Positions 33,696 through 48,905 are shown, numbered from the stretch's first letter. The stretch is DNA of 64,000 nt from Hofstenia miamia (GCA_900660155.1 CABFPE010000010.1:1460067-1524066); one strand, 5' to 3'. Translations and numbers: made by a program. Notes: generated by a model not told the origin, from the letters alone.

Positions 33696-34654
33696 CTTGT
33701 GTTCCCCGGATCAGCACCAAAATTTAATGGATTCTTCCTTGGCGAAGACGCACCTCTGGTGAAAATTTGAGGTAAATCCATTTATGACTTTTTCCGTAAA
33801 GTTGCTAACAGACAAACAGACAAACAAACCAACGCTACCAAAAACATAACCTCCTTGGCGAGGGTAAAAATGGTAAATATTGCATTTGCTCAAGGCGATA
33901 CATCCGATAGTTAAACTGAGACACTTACTGAACAAATCCATAGCAACGCTCACATACTCTTCAGTACTCTTTCGTAAGTTGCGTTAGCTAACAATAAAAC
34001 TGATATTTGGCATAAAATGAATTTTCATTTAAGAATTGTCCTGAGTAAAATAACAGAAAATGCACAGTTAGTTGTTTCGAATAATTGAATATTTTATATG
34101 AATACGAAATACTTTTTAATGTTCCAAAACACTAAAAAATGATCCCTTTATTAACTTAGGGTGGGCTTCTGAACACATGCAAGTTTCTAGTAATGATTTA
34201 CGAAAACCCTATAGCCTGGTAGGGTCAGGATCGTACAGAAACTATCAGTTAATGTTCACATAATATTGTGAATTGTAAATTACTGCCAAATCTATGTTTT
34301 TCACCGAATTATTCATTATTAACTAAAGACACCAATTTTTTTACGAAAGTTTGTTTCTGAAAAAATTTTCGAACATTTATTTTTATATTGAAAATAGTTT
34401 GTTGCATTTTTTAAATATCGAATGAATTTGAACATGGTTGGGATATAATATTAGACAAAGTTTCAATCATTTGTTTGAATGTACATATCTTGGATTTTTA
34501 TATCCAACAGAACATAAACATTTTCCTGTAGAGTGCAATTAAACAAAATAATATAAAAGAATATCCTAAACAAGAAAATATCAAAAAGAAACAAGCTCCA
34601 AAAAATATTATGCATATTAAGCAGAACGATGATGAAGTAGCAACCATGGTAAAT
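33696..34654. repeat. Second copy of the 959-bp direct duplication
   Basis: See the partner at 32736-33694. After the copied part, sequence continues uniquely at 34655, so this is the contig that carries on. Confidence 0.95.
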
Positions 34655-36280
34655 GGTAATCAACCATATAGTCGAAATCAATATCACCTACATTTTGTTG
34701 GATTTTCTAAATAATTAAGTAGGCCCTCTGCACAGAGAAGTCATTAACATAGTGGACCAAAGTCCTCAAGATTTCTTAAGCACCGAGCTAAAATAACTGC
34801 CACAAATATGTACTTGGACGATATACATATTCAACCTTTTACACTTAAAGGTGTGAACAAATGTTCCAATCAACAAAATATATGGTTAACTAAAAGGCAA
34901 ATTGCAATTGCCCCAAAATCTATCAAATATTTCTCCTGAAGAAAAATACAATTTGATTTGCTTCGCCATACAGAAAGATTTCGAAACGACGTAAAAATGC
35001 AAGCCCATTTAGCGCAATCGTTAGAAATATATTATATTTCATGTATTAAGATAACACTTAAAATCGATTTTCAAACGCCATCGCGCGACAGAAATAGTTT
35101 ACAGATATATTTTTTGTAATGGGTGTAGTAAGCTCGCATGCTTTCGTCAAATATCATTTGGATTAATTCCTATTATTTAACTATTTCCATAGTTCAACCC
35201 CTCAAAATCAGTGATACATTATCAAATTTGTATGACAAATATTAGGCAAACAAAATGTATATCACCCCTGCCAAACACATCATTACATAAGACATCAAAG
35301 CACAAATTTATGAACAAATTTGGATCTTTAAGCGTTCACCAACAATGTCTGTTAAAGTTGAAGTAAACTATTTGAAATGAATAAGAACATTAGGGAAGGA
35401 CTTCAACCAATTCACCACGAATGCATATCTGATCTATATAAAGTACAGAGATTATTACATTAATTTACTTTAAATGTTATCCTTTGTAATGGGTTAAGTG
35501 AAAAGCAGATTGAAGTATTACCACTGGCTAATGTACATTGTATAATGTAGCACCGCAACATTATTGTGAAAGGAATAAAATTAATTGCTTGCTTGATTCG
35601 TAAGAACTAGATCTGTTCAATACCTTCTAGATTGGATATTACCCCTGGAAATTAAATAAATGTGAATATATATATATATATATAAATTTGGCTAAGAAGA
35701 ATGCTTCAGCTACATAAACGCAAAAATCCCTCTTCTTTACTTTGGAAATAAGATTAATGTTTGGGGGAAATTAGAAAAATTTTATAGTTTCGTCTAATTT
35801 CCCATGTCACCATGTAGAGTCCTGAACCCATAGTAACGTTCAATAAGAGCGTGCATAATGTTGCAGTTATCTGTACCTTGTGTATAGCGCTGTAACATGT
35901 GAGCTTTACTATCTTTTTAGGTAAGGAGAGGGCTCAATAATATATATATGGAAGTTATTCCATACTTTCTCAAAAGTGTTGAAATGTTATGCTGTATAAT
36001 TTTGAATGGATGATGACAAGGTTGTGATGTTAATACTCAGTAAAGCTATACTGGTATGTTCTTTCTCACACCGGCATCAATTCATAGGAGGTTCATGTGT
36101 ACCCTACCTGCTTTAACTGTAACAGTTTTGCCCATACCTGTACTTTCAATTTACAACAACTATTTACTCAACTACAACACACAACAAAAACTATCCTAAA
36201 TTTTAAATCAGTTGTATTTTTAACACATGGAAGTAAGTTTTTTACTTAGTCACCCAACAGTAAACTTAATTTGTGATGAT
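34655..36280. other. No gene seen
   Basis: AT-rich spacer with a short (TA)n run near 35668. No coding or repeat structure supported. Confidence 0.5.
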
Positions 36281-36490
36281 TAGAGAGTGACATTACTTAC
36301 CTGAATAAATCCGAGCAGATTTCGAGTGATGTCGGGCTACATACTGGCTCAGTACTACTGAGCGCAGAAAATGTCATCAAATCTTAGATTTTTTAATTAA
36401 AAAATTATTGATGTTAATCACAATTCAGGTAGTAAATATTATGAACGGGTTGGGTTCGGGTCCATTCTAAGCCCACATTGTCACTCTCTA
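36281..36490. mobile_element. hAT-type MITE with perfect 8-bp target duplication
   Basis: Inverted ends TAGAGAGTGACA (left) and, complemented, TAGAGAGTGACAATGTGGG (right). The target duplication GTGATGAT is at 36273-36280 and 36491-36498, exact. 210 bp long, with a GGGTTGGGTTCGGGTCC segment near the right end. A degenerate relative is at 41028-41155. Confidence 0.88.
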
Positions 36491-39400
36491 GTGATGATGT
36501 TGGTGGCAGCTTAATTAATAGAATAGAGTTTCTCGCAGTAGGCATCCAGGGCAGTAATTTTGTACTGAAGTCCCCACACCACCAGCTAATTTTTTCAAAA
36601 TATATCTTATTTACAAATTTGTAAAATATTGTTGATACATTTATTCATATTTGCAAACTTTTAACAAATTTGTAGTATTTCTTAAGAATCGCTAAAAACA
36701 ATGTTGAGATTCAGTTTTTATCACTATGATCTGTTTCGAACGTGAATTATTACATAAATGTAATAAGCCTTACAAAACCTGTTTAAAATTTTTATATGTG
36801 AACTAAAAAATTTTCAAAATAAGTGAAAATGAGCAGGTGTGTTAGTGTTCCCTTTAGGATATATGATTGTATAGCATATCTGGGCCGTAATGATGTATCG
36901 GGCCTTGTCAATTTTAGTTTGTGGCGAATTCAGGTAACCACCAGTAAAGACATTGGAAGCAAGTATGTGGTTAGCTTACTAGTGCCCCAAACCTGATTGC
37001 GTAGTGAGTAGCATATTACTGTGCTTCAGTTGGACAGCTTTAGTGACCATAGGGTTTGGAAGATGAGCTCATAGTTACTACCTACTTATTAATAACCTTG
37101 GTTAATCAAGAAGAAGAACAATAAAAAAGTGATCAGAGGTGGTAGTAATTACACTGGTCCCACTCTTAGGTATGAAAGTACATTCGTATAGGGGAATACT
37201 CACCATTTTGTCTTTTGACACATTGAAACACCAAAATAAATCATAAATTCCTTGTGCTTAGATTGCCATGTAGCTGGGCATGTGATTTGTATTTAATTAC
37301 ATTATTCAACATGTAGTATATATGCTTGGATATGTGCCATTGTATCAAATCTGTTAATTGATTTTATAAATAAATATTTAAATTGTTAGTTCCTTTTTAA
37401 TTATCTGACACAGATATCTAAAAATGTGACTGAGGGTGCTACTGAGCAGTAACTATGCATCTTAATGGCATCAATCAGTCGCTTCAACTTCAATAAAGGA
37501 TGGTCACGAAGTTTGGCCTCATCTTGGAATCAAACTTAGTACTTTGAAACTGTCAAAAATATATCTTACATATAAAGGTACGCATGCAGCAGAATTAAGC
37601 GCATTTAAACAGAGAAAAGTCCAACCGGCCGCGCGATGTAGTAATGCTATACAACTTCAATGCTGCATGCTGTCAATGTGTCAATTTCAAAAGAGGATTC
37701 AATGCATGCCAGTTGTTTCCCAAACATTCAACTGACCCAAGTAGCACAAAATGTGTTGCAAAAATGTTTCCCAGGTATTAGGTGAAAATTTGACGGGAAT
37801 ATATTCTCCAACAGTATCGATAGGTGATAGGTGTTTGTAATTGTTGTTCATGAGGAATTGAAAACCAGACAACAGGATGTCAATACTGCGTTTATTTGCA
37901 CTCATCGATTGACAGAGGCCATCCCATTTTTTTGTGAGATTGAAATTAGTCAAAAATATAATGGAACATTAGCTATTAGAATTGTCAAGCAAATGAGCAT
38001 TTAGAAAATAGTTATTATATGCTGGCAGCAGCTTTGATTAAAATTCATTTGCATATAGATTCAAATGAATGTAGTGCAACATGGAACACAATTCAAATCA
38101 AGTTAATATATATATAATATATATATTATAACATATGAAACGAATTTGCTTTTCATTTATGAATGTATGCATTATTATTTCAGATCACATACATACATAA
38201 TGTTGTCAAGGGGCTCATGCTGCGAACACTGAAACCCAAGTTGGTCAATTCTCAATTTCAGCATGTTTGGTCATTTTAACTCAGAAAAACATCAGAAATG
38301 GGCAACGATGATTAGAAAGTTGTTCAGTTTTCCTAATGAAATGCATGATTAATAATTCAGAAAAGGTCTTTGTTCAATTGATCAAACAGGAAAATTTAGT
38401 CATTCATTATATTATGATATATAAAAGTAAGTTTGAACTGGTTGTGTGTTAGAGGATCGGCCCATTTGTGTATTGATTAAAGTGCTTACTAATTATAATT
38501 TTACCGGAAATTTGAAATTTATCATCATTAACACATATTTGAACAAGGATAGATCCAGAAAAAATTAATTGAAGGAGTTGAATTGATGAATTTCACCATA
38601 GTTTCACGCAAATGCATGCATACTTCTAAAATATTCAAATATATGTGCTTTACAATATGTAAAAAAGAACGCATATGATAGGATTAAAGTTTATAATTCA
38701 AGCTGCATGAGATTATATTTTTGAGAACTTGTCTGTGCTTCTTTTTTAAGGTGTTGTAGGCATTAAATTTCTAATTATGGATGCGTTATTCAAAGCGAAA
38801 AATGTTCAAATATCAGGCATACAATTCTTGACATATAGTAACCTTCAATTTTAGGACTTATTACCATATGGCAACCATGATTTTATTTTGAATTTTTTAA
38901 GCTGATTGAAGACTTTTATCCATGAATGTGATCAAAGTATGTCATTTGAAACGTTTTCGATTGAATGAATTTATTTTTGTATGCCATAAAAATATAGTTA
39001 CTTGCCAAATGAAAATTGAATTCTTAACAATAAATTCCACTTTGTAGTAACAAAATAAAACATTTCTTATGAATATGAAAAAATAATAATGAACTTTTCA
39101 AAATATATTTCCAAATAAAAATTGACTATGAACATTTACAAAACATGTGTTTGAATCTGGATGTATATAAGGTAAGTATGGTAATCCATGCAATAGGCAG
39201 AAGTCGAACTTTTTTTACAGCAACCTTTGTGTGCACATATTTTTTTAGCTAAAGGGAAATGACATACAGGTGAACTTTTACTGATGGTATAATAAAAATT
39301 GGTACCAACAGGCCTTTTTCATGTCCTATATAGTGAAGTTTCTGCCTAACAAGAAATATATAGTAGTTTTCATAATCGATATCATTTTCAGGAAATTTCT

Positions 39401-41027
39401 TTCGCAATTTGAAATTTGTGCTTTTTATCATAGAAAACTAGAAATAAAGTCAGTCCTGTATTTCTAGTTTTCAAGTTTTTAGCTATTCAGCCATATATGT
39501 TGTCGTCAATCCAAGCATATTTTATGAAATAAAAACTTGCAGTAGACTCAACTTTCTAAAATAGCATTTAAATTGAAAATAGTATTCCAAAAATTTGTAT
39601 GAATTAGCTTAATGCTATTGCATATATTTTAGATGTTTTGCTGTGTAATTATTTCTGTACTAAGTATGATCTCAAAACAATGTATGGAAATGCTCTCATC
39701 GTTAGCATTGACTAAATGCTAAAGTAGAAGATTATACATATTCCATTGGAAAATTTATGGTTTAATAATTGGAAAGATGGATGTCTCAACTCCATGCCAT
39801 TAGAATATCAATGAGTGGATCATATTTATCAAATTAGTTTGCATTAAGCATATGCTTGCACCTACTGTATTAAGAGGAATATGAAAAATTGAATTTTAAT
39901 ATTATTTACCCGGTGGAGAAAGGAATTCCTCTCTACGTGTAGAAGTCTAGATGAAGAACTGAGAAAATGAAAATTTTGCCGATGTAGGGAGTCCATGCTC
40001 AGCATCGCCCTTTTGTGAACATGACACTATTTTCAAAAAATTATTATTCAGACGAGGGATTGTACACACATTTGACTTAAGGCTGAATATGGCGATTTCT
40101 TGAGGAGAACAGTGATTTTTATTTTCGTAAATTTATTAAGAAAATGAAATTATAGATTAAAAATTTGAATTGCCATCAATCCAGGGATTCTTGAAAAATT
40201 TTCATGATCCTATAAAAAAATTTAAATGCTTATAGCTTCGGCCCCGCTACCTCTGATTTTGCGCACGGTACGCCTCAATGGGTTTGGAATATCTTTGCAA
40301 ATATCAAGAAACAGTCAAAGTTCTTTGCTGCTTCTAAGGGCTCAAAACCTTCTAAATACATGAGCACTAACTATTGAGAGAATTTAAACCTTTTTCAAAA
40401 ATTCGAAAAATTTTACTTATTAATCTTTTCAACAACCTCTGTCACAGCAATACTCTTTAGCATTGCATTACTTGTATGCTCCCCAATAGACTAACCCATG
40501 CCCAAAGATTTCAAATTTCCTAATAAGCTTGAAGCAAATTTCTTGTAAATATGCAAAAACGGGTTTTCCTTTAAAAAGGACGCCAGGCTGTTTAAGGTTT
40601 ATAGTAAATTTTTGATATTAACAAAGCTTACACCAATAATTGTGCAAAAAATCAAGATAAATAAATGAAAAACAAATTAATGGGATAATTAGCGAAAAAC
40701 TAGAAGTTAGTGTTGAAAAATAACAAAGTTTAGGTAGCAGTTTTTAATGATATTTGATTAAAATCTCGTTTGTAATAATTAACATTTGCACTTATGTATT
40801 GATTAAACTATTTCTGCATCTCCAAAAATTGTTTTCTCTTCAGATTCTTTACAATTAACTCTAATTCAACTAGGAATTTTTCTAAATCTGTGATCATTTT
40901 CTCAAAATATATATAAACTGTTACAACTCAAGCACTAAGAATGACATTAAAATCTGCAAAACACCACTTGATTTGAAAAAGTTCTAAAACATTAAGTAAT
41001 GCCAATGAATTGCTGTTTCCCCTATCC
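36491..41027. other. No supported gene
   Basis: Long AT-rich stretch with a (TA)n run near 38105. ORFs seen here are short and without protein-like composition. Confidence 0.45.
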
Positions 41028-41155
41028 AAAAATTATTGATGTTAAGGATCATTTGATTGGACAGAGATCCATAATGTCAAATCAAAGTCAACCCGCTCAG
41101 GTAGTAAATATTCCGATCGGGTCGGGTTTTCAACTCCGCATATTGTCACTCTCTA
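41028..41155. mobile_element. Degenerate or truncated copy of the TAGAGAGTGAC MITE
   Basis: Shares AAAATTATTGATGTTAA, CAGGTAGTAAATATT, CGGGTCGGGT and the terminal TATTGTCACTCTCTA with the right part of the element at 36281-36490. The left end was not found. Confidence 0.7.
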
Positions 41156-42661
41156 ACCCTTACCACGGCACGCCTGAATGGGGCTCAGGAATTTGCCTTT
41201 CAGAAAGTAGTTGTTATTCTCATCGACAGTAGGCCACCTTATTATCTGAAGATTATCTATGGTAAGAATTTAAATGTTTATACAAACAATCGAATATCTT
41301 ATTGAAAAAAAAACTTTCTTATAGTTCAGGCATACGAATAATTCTTCACCATTAAATGAGCCCTCACAAACCAATGAATGTGACCATATCACCATCTTCC
41401 AATATTATTCACAGGCTTCTGCAATTTTGTTCAAAAATGTGGACAAATTTTAAGTTAATATTGGTAGAAATAGCACTAACTTAGATAAATTATTAACTTA
41501 GGAATTGATATTTTTGATATATGCGCCAATATAGCAGAGTTTTATTGAGTGAAATAATATTCAACCAACTATGAAATTGCTTAAATTCCAGTCTCAATTT
41601 AGTAGGAAAACGCTTAATATGGAATATATTTTGTAAAGAAAAATAGTTTTAAATTTAACATATTAAATTTAAAATATTCCGGGACACCAATAACCACCAA
41701 TCGTTGTATATAAATAAAGTTTTCATTTGTTTAGTAAACTCTTAGACACAAATACTTCTAGTTAAATTCATATTACTTAGAATACTTGATAGATAGACTC
41801 ATATAACACTCTTAAATTTAAAACTTACTAATGATAATCGCCAGTGAAGAATCCAGATGGGAATGGAACCCCATAAGCTTTAGAGATGGAACATAACTTT
41901 CTAAGTTAAGACCCAGCTTAGACCAGTTTCACAAAGTCTAAGCCATTCCTGGTTTTTCATAAAAATGGTTTAATTTCCTGAACAAGGCTATAGTCAGATT
42001 TTGTTTTTCATTTATATCAAGAACTCCTAAAACATTCTGAAAAATTTTAAGAAAAAGTCAACGCTGTTATATTTTATTTGCACCAAGTGTACAAGCGGCC
42101 TGGGTTGGCCAACGTGGGCTGTGTCATGGCTCAAATGGGGCACAGGCTGTGCCTCGCCTAAAGGAAAAATGAGAAATTTGCTGAAGAGTGGGTTACAATT
42201 TTGGAGAAAAACTTGCGCAATAGTATTTTTAAACTTTGAAATAATTGCCACGTATATTATCAATTTGTTTTGCCACATAAATTTAAAAAACTATTTTTGT
42301 CTTTGAATAAAAAATAATTTTGGTGTTTTCAATACACTCTCTATCTTTCTATTTTTTGTTCCTGGTTTTCGTAACATAATGAAAATTGGACTAAAATTAT
42401 GATGCAGGTCGACCACGGGCTAAGCAAAAACAAATGTGGGTTAAATTTGGGATTTAGCTGACATTTGAAAAATTACATGGACTGCAGGCTGTACCAATTT
42501 TTGACAATGAACGAGGGCCTTCTTCCACTCTTGAATTACACTATCATCCAATTTTATTCAATGACATAAATATTAATTTTTAGGAGCAGATATTATTTGA
42601 TAAACAAAAAATGAAATTCTTAAAAGTTATAATGAACTACTATTATAAGAATTGCTGTGTA

Positions 42662-42698
42662 ACTTATCCCCTTATATTAAGAATATAAGGGGATAAGT
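42662..42698. repeat. Perfect 17-bp inverted repeat with 3-base loop
   Basis: ACTTATCCCCTTATATT, AAG, AATATAAGGGGATAAGT. Arms are fully complementary. No coding region or T-run nearby to suggest a transcript terminator. Confidence 0.9.
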
Positions 42699-45600
42699 CA
42701 ACTTAGATGAAAGCATTCTAACAATGATGAAGATTGAATATCATTTCATCAATTTGAAGTAATTAAGTGATTCACTTCATTGCAATTCATAAATAATTCA
42801 ATACGTTTATTAATGAACTAAGTTTTTTTCCAGCCCAAACACTAGGTTCTTAGCTACCAATACTCTCATGCTAACAATATTATACATATATATTTATCAC
42901 CGGGTTTCCCCTAAATACATTAAATACATGCATTGACCAGTAAAGAAATTTAGAAAGCCTTAACCTTTTGATGTCAAAAGCTTAATAGAACTTCTGCTAG
43001 TATCTCTTTCATCACGAAATTTTTATACAATCAAGCTCTGAAGAGGAAAATGGTCAAGGAAAGGAAATTTCATTTTTATGACTACAACCTAGCTGCATTA
43101 CCTCGATCCAAATTGGTAGTGTTCTGTTTTCAAAATTAAGATACGTCCTCTTGAAAAAGTTGTTGCACCTTGCTGCATATGTGTTATAAATACACCCAAA
43201 ACTTTGTCCATTTCATTTTCACTTTCAAACAAAGTTCAATACTTGTTGAGAGTCTTGAAAAAAGTTTGAAAACTTGACACCCAAAAGTTACCAACAAAGC
43301 ATGAATTAAGTTGAAAAGTTACATATCGTGATAGAGCTGCCTATAAATAGATGCAATAGCTTAATAGTAATTTTAAGCATGTAAGTGCATATGACATTAA
43401 TGAAATTTGATGACTTTTAAGATTGTGCTATGAGAATACTACTTAGTCGAAATTGTTAGATCCGCCAATGAATGTGACCGTGACGTAATTTCTATGTTCG
43501 AACTCGACTTGAAGGTGTCAAAAAATTCGGTTGAGCACATAAAGTATTAACATACCTTGAAGTATTAAGTTAGATCGAGTTAATTATTCAAACATTTTAT
43601 TGCATTGTTTTCGAGGGCCTGATCATAAAGATCATTTTTTTAAATGAATTGATATCCAGGCTTGTATATGTAAATGAAATTGTCTTCCATTTATATTTCA
43701 TTTCCACAACTATTTTAAAAACATTTTCATATTTCTATAAATTTCTATTTATTTCCATAACTAGTGGTTCTGACTCTGCAGGAAGATTTCTTTATTGTTG
43801 GTGGAAATATTACCACGAAAGGGAGTTAGATTGGTCCAGAAAATGTGGAGTGTTAGCATATTAAAGATCTTTTTAAATTTTTGTAATGACTGTATATTAA
43901 AAGTTTTAAATCTTATGCATTATTTTTATCTTTTTTTGTGGGTTAGTTTCTTTTGTATTTGAGCTGGGCCTGAGCTTTTTTAGATCCTTATTTGGCCATG
44001 GGATTGGTTTTGGCCAGCAAGCCTAAGCTGGGGTTGAGCCGAGTTTTTGGCCCATTTACAACATTAGACGACGGAGCACATGCTTAGGAAATTCTGTAAC
44101 CATCCGCAACAATTTCCGTATTTAAGCATGGAAACTAGAACTGCTTTAGCATTGAATCGCCATGCGCTGTTTTGAAATTCTTGTTCATGCAGAGATTACA
44201 CAAATAAAAGTACTTTTTTAAGTCTGTCGAGCCTGATAATTTGGACTAGTTTCTACCTTTTTGGAGGAAGTTCCTAAAACTTTGTTTGATTCAGGCTTAT
44301 TTTGGATATTTTAATAAAATCTTATATTGTTCTTAAAACATTTTTATTTCGTTAAGCCTATTTAGGTGTTGTGAGCATTTTCTATGGTACTAAGAATGAC
44401 TGTTTTTTGAATTTCCATTTTTTTTACAAAAAATTCCGATATATTTTCATTCCATTAAATGATTTCCATTTCCATTATATTTCTATTTCCATAATCTGGA
44501 AATGGAGTATATATTTTGGAATATTTGTAAACATATTTTGTAATAATATTGCATTAGTTTCAAGATATGTTTCTGAATATCATAGAATATGCATGGCATT
44601 CATTGTCGGAATGAAATAGCACTGCGTGGTTTCCATTGATAACATATTCCATTCCCTAGTACGTTTGTAATAAATACTTCCTTTGAATGATAGTTTTCAC
44701 CAGATGTTTAGTAATTTCATTGTCAAATGCTTGCAATGGGATTTCAAATGGTACAAAAAGGTTAAGGTTATTTGGATTTAAACAAGAAATCATTGACAAT
44801 TCTTAGTTTATTAGAGAAATCTCTCCCGCAATGAGCCAATGAATTGTAATTGATGTATTGAATAATTTTATGAAGTATTTAATTACAATAATCAATCATA
44901 GAACACTCCTTCAAATCGAAGCTCTTCTGATCATATTTTAAATGTTGTGTCAGTTGTATTTTCTTTAATTAATTAGAAATCGTCGCGTTTTAATCGATTA
45001 AAAATTAAGTAAATATGCAGTGAAAATTGTTAACAATAATTTCGCTTATGCGAACAGAAATTCATTTACAGAACAAGATAGACACAATTCTTTAACAGGA
45101 ATTACTTAAAATGTCCGTACGAATTTCTACGCTTATATTAATTTTTAAATGACAATTCCTGCCTTTTAACAATGGAATGTAAACAAAAATGACTAATGCG
45201 TTTTTCAATCGATAATTAATCGACTGAGTGGTTTTAAAAAATACTTTTGATTATTGTAATGCGTTTTTTGACTAAATTACATTGATAAGTCTCTTCCTAA
45301 TTTTAGTGAGTGGATGTATGAAAAACAATTTCGCTCTCTCTTAAAAAGTTACCTTCATATACTTTTACTAGACAAACCGTCTGATTTTGACCAAATCTTT
45401 TTATTCCAATAAGTGAAAGCATAAAAATCAAAATGCATTTTAACTACGATTAAAATACAAGCGGTGTTACATTTTCGGTTAGAAAACATTTGATATCCAA
45501 CACTCATTTGGGTGTGTCTTTTATGGGACAAACCTCAAATTGATTGGTTCCGAAATTTAGTTGTTGTTCGAGGATCTGAGCACAGCTAGACAAAGTTGTG

Positions 45601-47934
45601 AGCTAGGTTATGAGTCAATATTATATTATCAGCTAACAAGTGTATGTAGCCATTGTTTTAGAACTTGGAGACATTGATTGCTAAATGATCATTATCTCGT
45701 TGTTTCCAAAGTGCTGAAAGTAGATCGCGCCCTCCCCAACTTTTGTTGAATTATGATATTTCATATAGATTTGGATCACATACTTTTAAAACCGGATTAA
45801 GTTCCGTACTTATATAATCACATAACACTATTCAAATTGTCGTTTATCATGCGAACTTTTGTCCTAATACGAACCGATATTCAATAATCTTAGAATAGTA
45901 CTGCATCAGATAATGTACTAAATGAGGCTTCATATTTATCGACGACTTTTTATTGTTTCAATACAAACATAAATCTGTGTATATAAAATCTAGCCCTTAC
46001 TCTTTCAAGCAATATTCCCAAGATTAGACAATACCATCCTATGATCTTTGAAAAATGCAGTAATCACATTACAGGCTAATGGGAATAAGAAATCATCGCT
46101 TTTGCTACTACAGCTTTAAGTCGCTTTCTCTATATTTTTACTATCGCTTTTAGTTTTTAAACTATAGAAAAGGCATTAATTCAGAAGGTGTTGCTTAACC
46201 TTCCACAGCCTTGGGAATTTTTAGAAGCACAGACCGTTATCCCACATTTCCATACAATTTTTTCAAGCCGATTAGGAAATTCGGAAACCGTGGGATGATG
46301 ACACACCTCTTGGTAAATGTGCGCAATGTATTGTTAACATTTGTACTAAAGTGAATTATTATGCATAAAGTACTTGAAAATGTTAAATATTTCTATAGAA
46401 AATTCTGGATTTTGAGGTCATGAGTTCTAAATAACTTGAGAAACAGGTAACCTCAAAAATTTTTCTTTCTCTAGAAAGTTTGAAAACTGTTTTTATTCTG
46501 CAAGAATAACATTTCAGTGTCATACTATGCAGCATATAAATAGAGGGTTCAAACATATACAAATATTCCACAATTTCGATATTTTAGCTTGCATATGTAA
46601 AAACCATTTCTCATGCGTTCTTGATTTCACAGATCTTCATCTTTAAAGATGCAACCACTGCATTTTTAAAAATTATATTTCACTCAATATTCTAATATGG
46701 TTTTTACATATGAAAATCGATAAAAACACTAATAAAAAACTACTTAAAATGGAAATTGTGGGATATTTGTACTCATGAACTCCATTGAATAGGATTACAT
46801 ATTTCCATATAATTAAATGTAGTTGTTAACATATGTGTATGTAGGATACTAATATTAATTGAAGAAGTTCTTTGGAAAAAGCATTATATCATTGCGAACC
46901 CCTGATTTTTAAACCTACATGCGTGGCGTAATGCATTCAAATGGACTTAACATAAATGCTGTTTAACCTCATATAGCAAGGCTAAAATCTAGAGACACGT
47001 GCATGTTCTTTGTAGATTAGTTTAAAAGAAGTAACCGTCAAGACAAAACTTTAAGATTTGAATACATTATCTAGTGCCGCATTGGCAACAAACACTCTAT
47101 GTTTTAGACGTTATTTGGTATGCACCGAAAAGTTAATTTATTAATTGATTTGTTTGTACGTCTTCTCCCGAGCGAAAAGTAAGCGAAAGGAGTTGGTAGA
47201 AACATCTGAACACTGTATTGCCAACAAAGAGACAATTATAACAATTTAAAAGGATATCAATTTTAAACTTCCGCATAATTTGAGTAGAGTTATTACATCG
47301 CTTGTGTTGCTTTTGCCATTCAATAATTTCGGTAACATTACACAGGTTGAGACGAATTTTCTAGATAACCAAAAATCTACACTCTGACATAGGAAATAGA
47401 ATAGTTGTATGTACATGTACTTTGGGTTAAACTATGATATCAATTTTTTATTTTCTTAAAATTAAGATTCGTCGAAAGTGGCGTTTCCATATTATGTATA
47501 TTAATTCAATATCTCAACACCAACTGTCCTACTAAAAATATTGATACGTTTTTACATATTTTACATATTTAGAGTGATGTTGATTTCACTTGAATTGTTG
47601 AATTGAAAGTCTTATTTACGCTTGTTTATCATGTTGAATGTTTGAACACAGACACAGCGACAATTGATAAAGATAGCACATAGTTGGGAATAGCAGAAGC
47701 AAGTTATGTGTTCTGCCTTCAACTTTCCATTTGCGTACAATCATAAGAAAGTGTTTGCTGTATTGAATTCAATTATTGAATTCAACTGGTTAAATAAGAG
47801 ACTAAATTGACTTCCTGAAGCGCAATTAAAGTGATTTTTAAAACTAAAAATCGGGAAGAGGAAATTTTTTAGATGCAGTAGGCCTAATGTCTTAAGAATA
47901 TGAGTAATAAACAGGATTTATAAATATGAACTTA

Positions 47935-47937
<3 letters not shown>

Positions 47938-47987
<50 letters not shown>

Positions 47988-48068
47988 GTATATATAATAT
48001 ATGTGCATATATATATTTATTTATTTATAAATTTATATATTTATATACATATATATATATATAAATAT
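47938..48068. repeat. Long (TA)n and TA-rich tract
   Basis: About 37 bases of pure TA followed by interrupted TATATTTATA-type sequence. Likely polymorphic. Confidence 0.9.
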
Positions 48069-48896
48069 AAAATTTGCAACACCAAAACGTCTTAATCCGC
48101 AAAGCCAAGATAAAATCTGTCAGAGGGCTAATTTATTTTCGAGGAAAACCTCGAAGGAAAATTATCGGCATTGTTTTGTTCTTGCAAACCAAAGACTAAA
48201 CAAATAAACATGTTTTTCGGAAGGCCTGTTATACATTAGAAATGAGTTGCAATACTAATGAACTTGAAATGAAGCATACAATTCTATGCCAATTAAACAC
48301 AAGTTGCACTTGTTAATATTGTATCATAATACTACTTATTGAAGAAACTTTCCAACCAAAAATATAACTAGGCCCGAATGTGATTTTCATTCGGGCGCAA
48401 CCAGAGCATCACTGTCCTAAATTATACAAATCCAACTTCGTTGATTTCTTCGAAATACTTTGCTGCTGAAGACGTACAACGGTTGATTCAAAAAGACATA
48501 CTATATTTATATCATTATCGCTTTGACAAAATGAACAGTTACGCAATTGACAATGCTATTTGAAATATTTATAGCCCATCTTACGCAATGAAAATTTTAA
48601 TTTTTGTAATTTTACAATTCTTCCGCATTTGTTTTATCCATTTAAAAATTAGTTAATTTTAGCTCTTTCTTAGTGGTTTCGTTTATTGTTTTTATGCACT
48701 TTTGAAATTACATTCATTCAATTCAGTCATTTTTTGTCATCCAATGAAGAAGTGTGCTATGCGTATATTTTCAATAGTAGCTGTCTGCTAGCTAATGCAA
48801 AATACATCCGAGTTATGTAGAAACCTATTATTGGGAGAAATATTAAATATATAATATTGCATAGTGCATGTATAGATACTAATCAATCACATGCAT

Positions 48897-48905
48897 ATGT
48901 ATATG

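Noticed and set aside
32751-34687. Repeated minus-strand ORFs (80 and 92 codons)
   Set aside because: Low-complexity reading of a short interspersed repeat and AT-rich flank, doubled by the contig overlap.
43649-43864. 71-codon ORF ending in WWKYYHERELDWSRKCGVLAY-like sequence
   Set aside because: Most of it is TTTCCAT low-complexity sequence; the final part has no recognisable domain and no convincing splice context.
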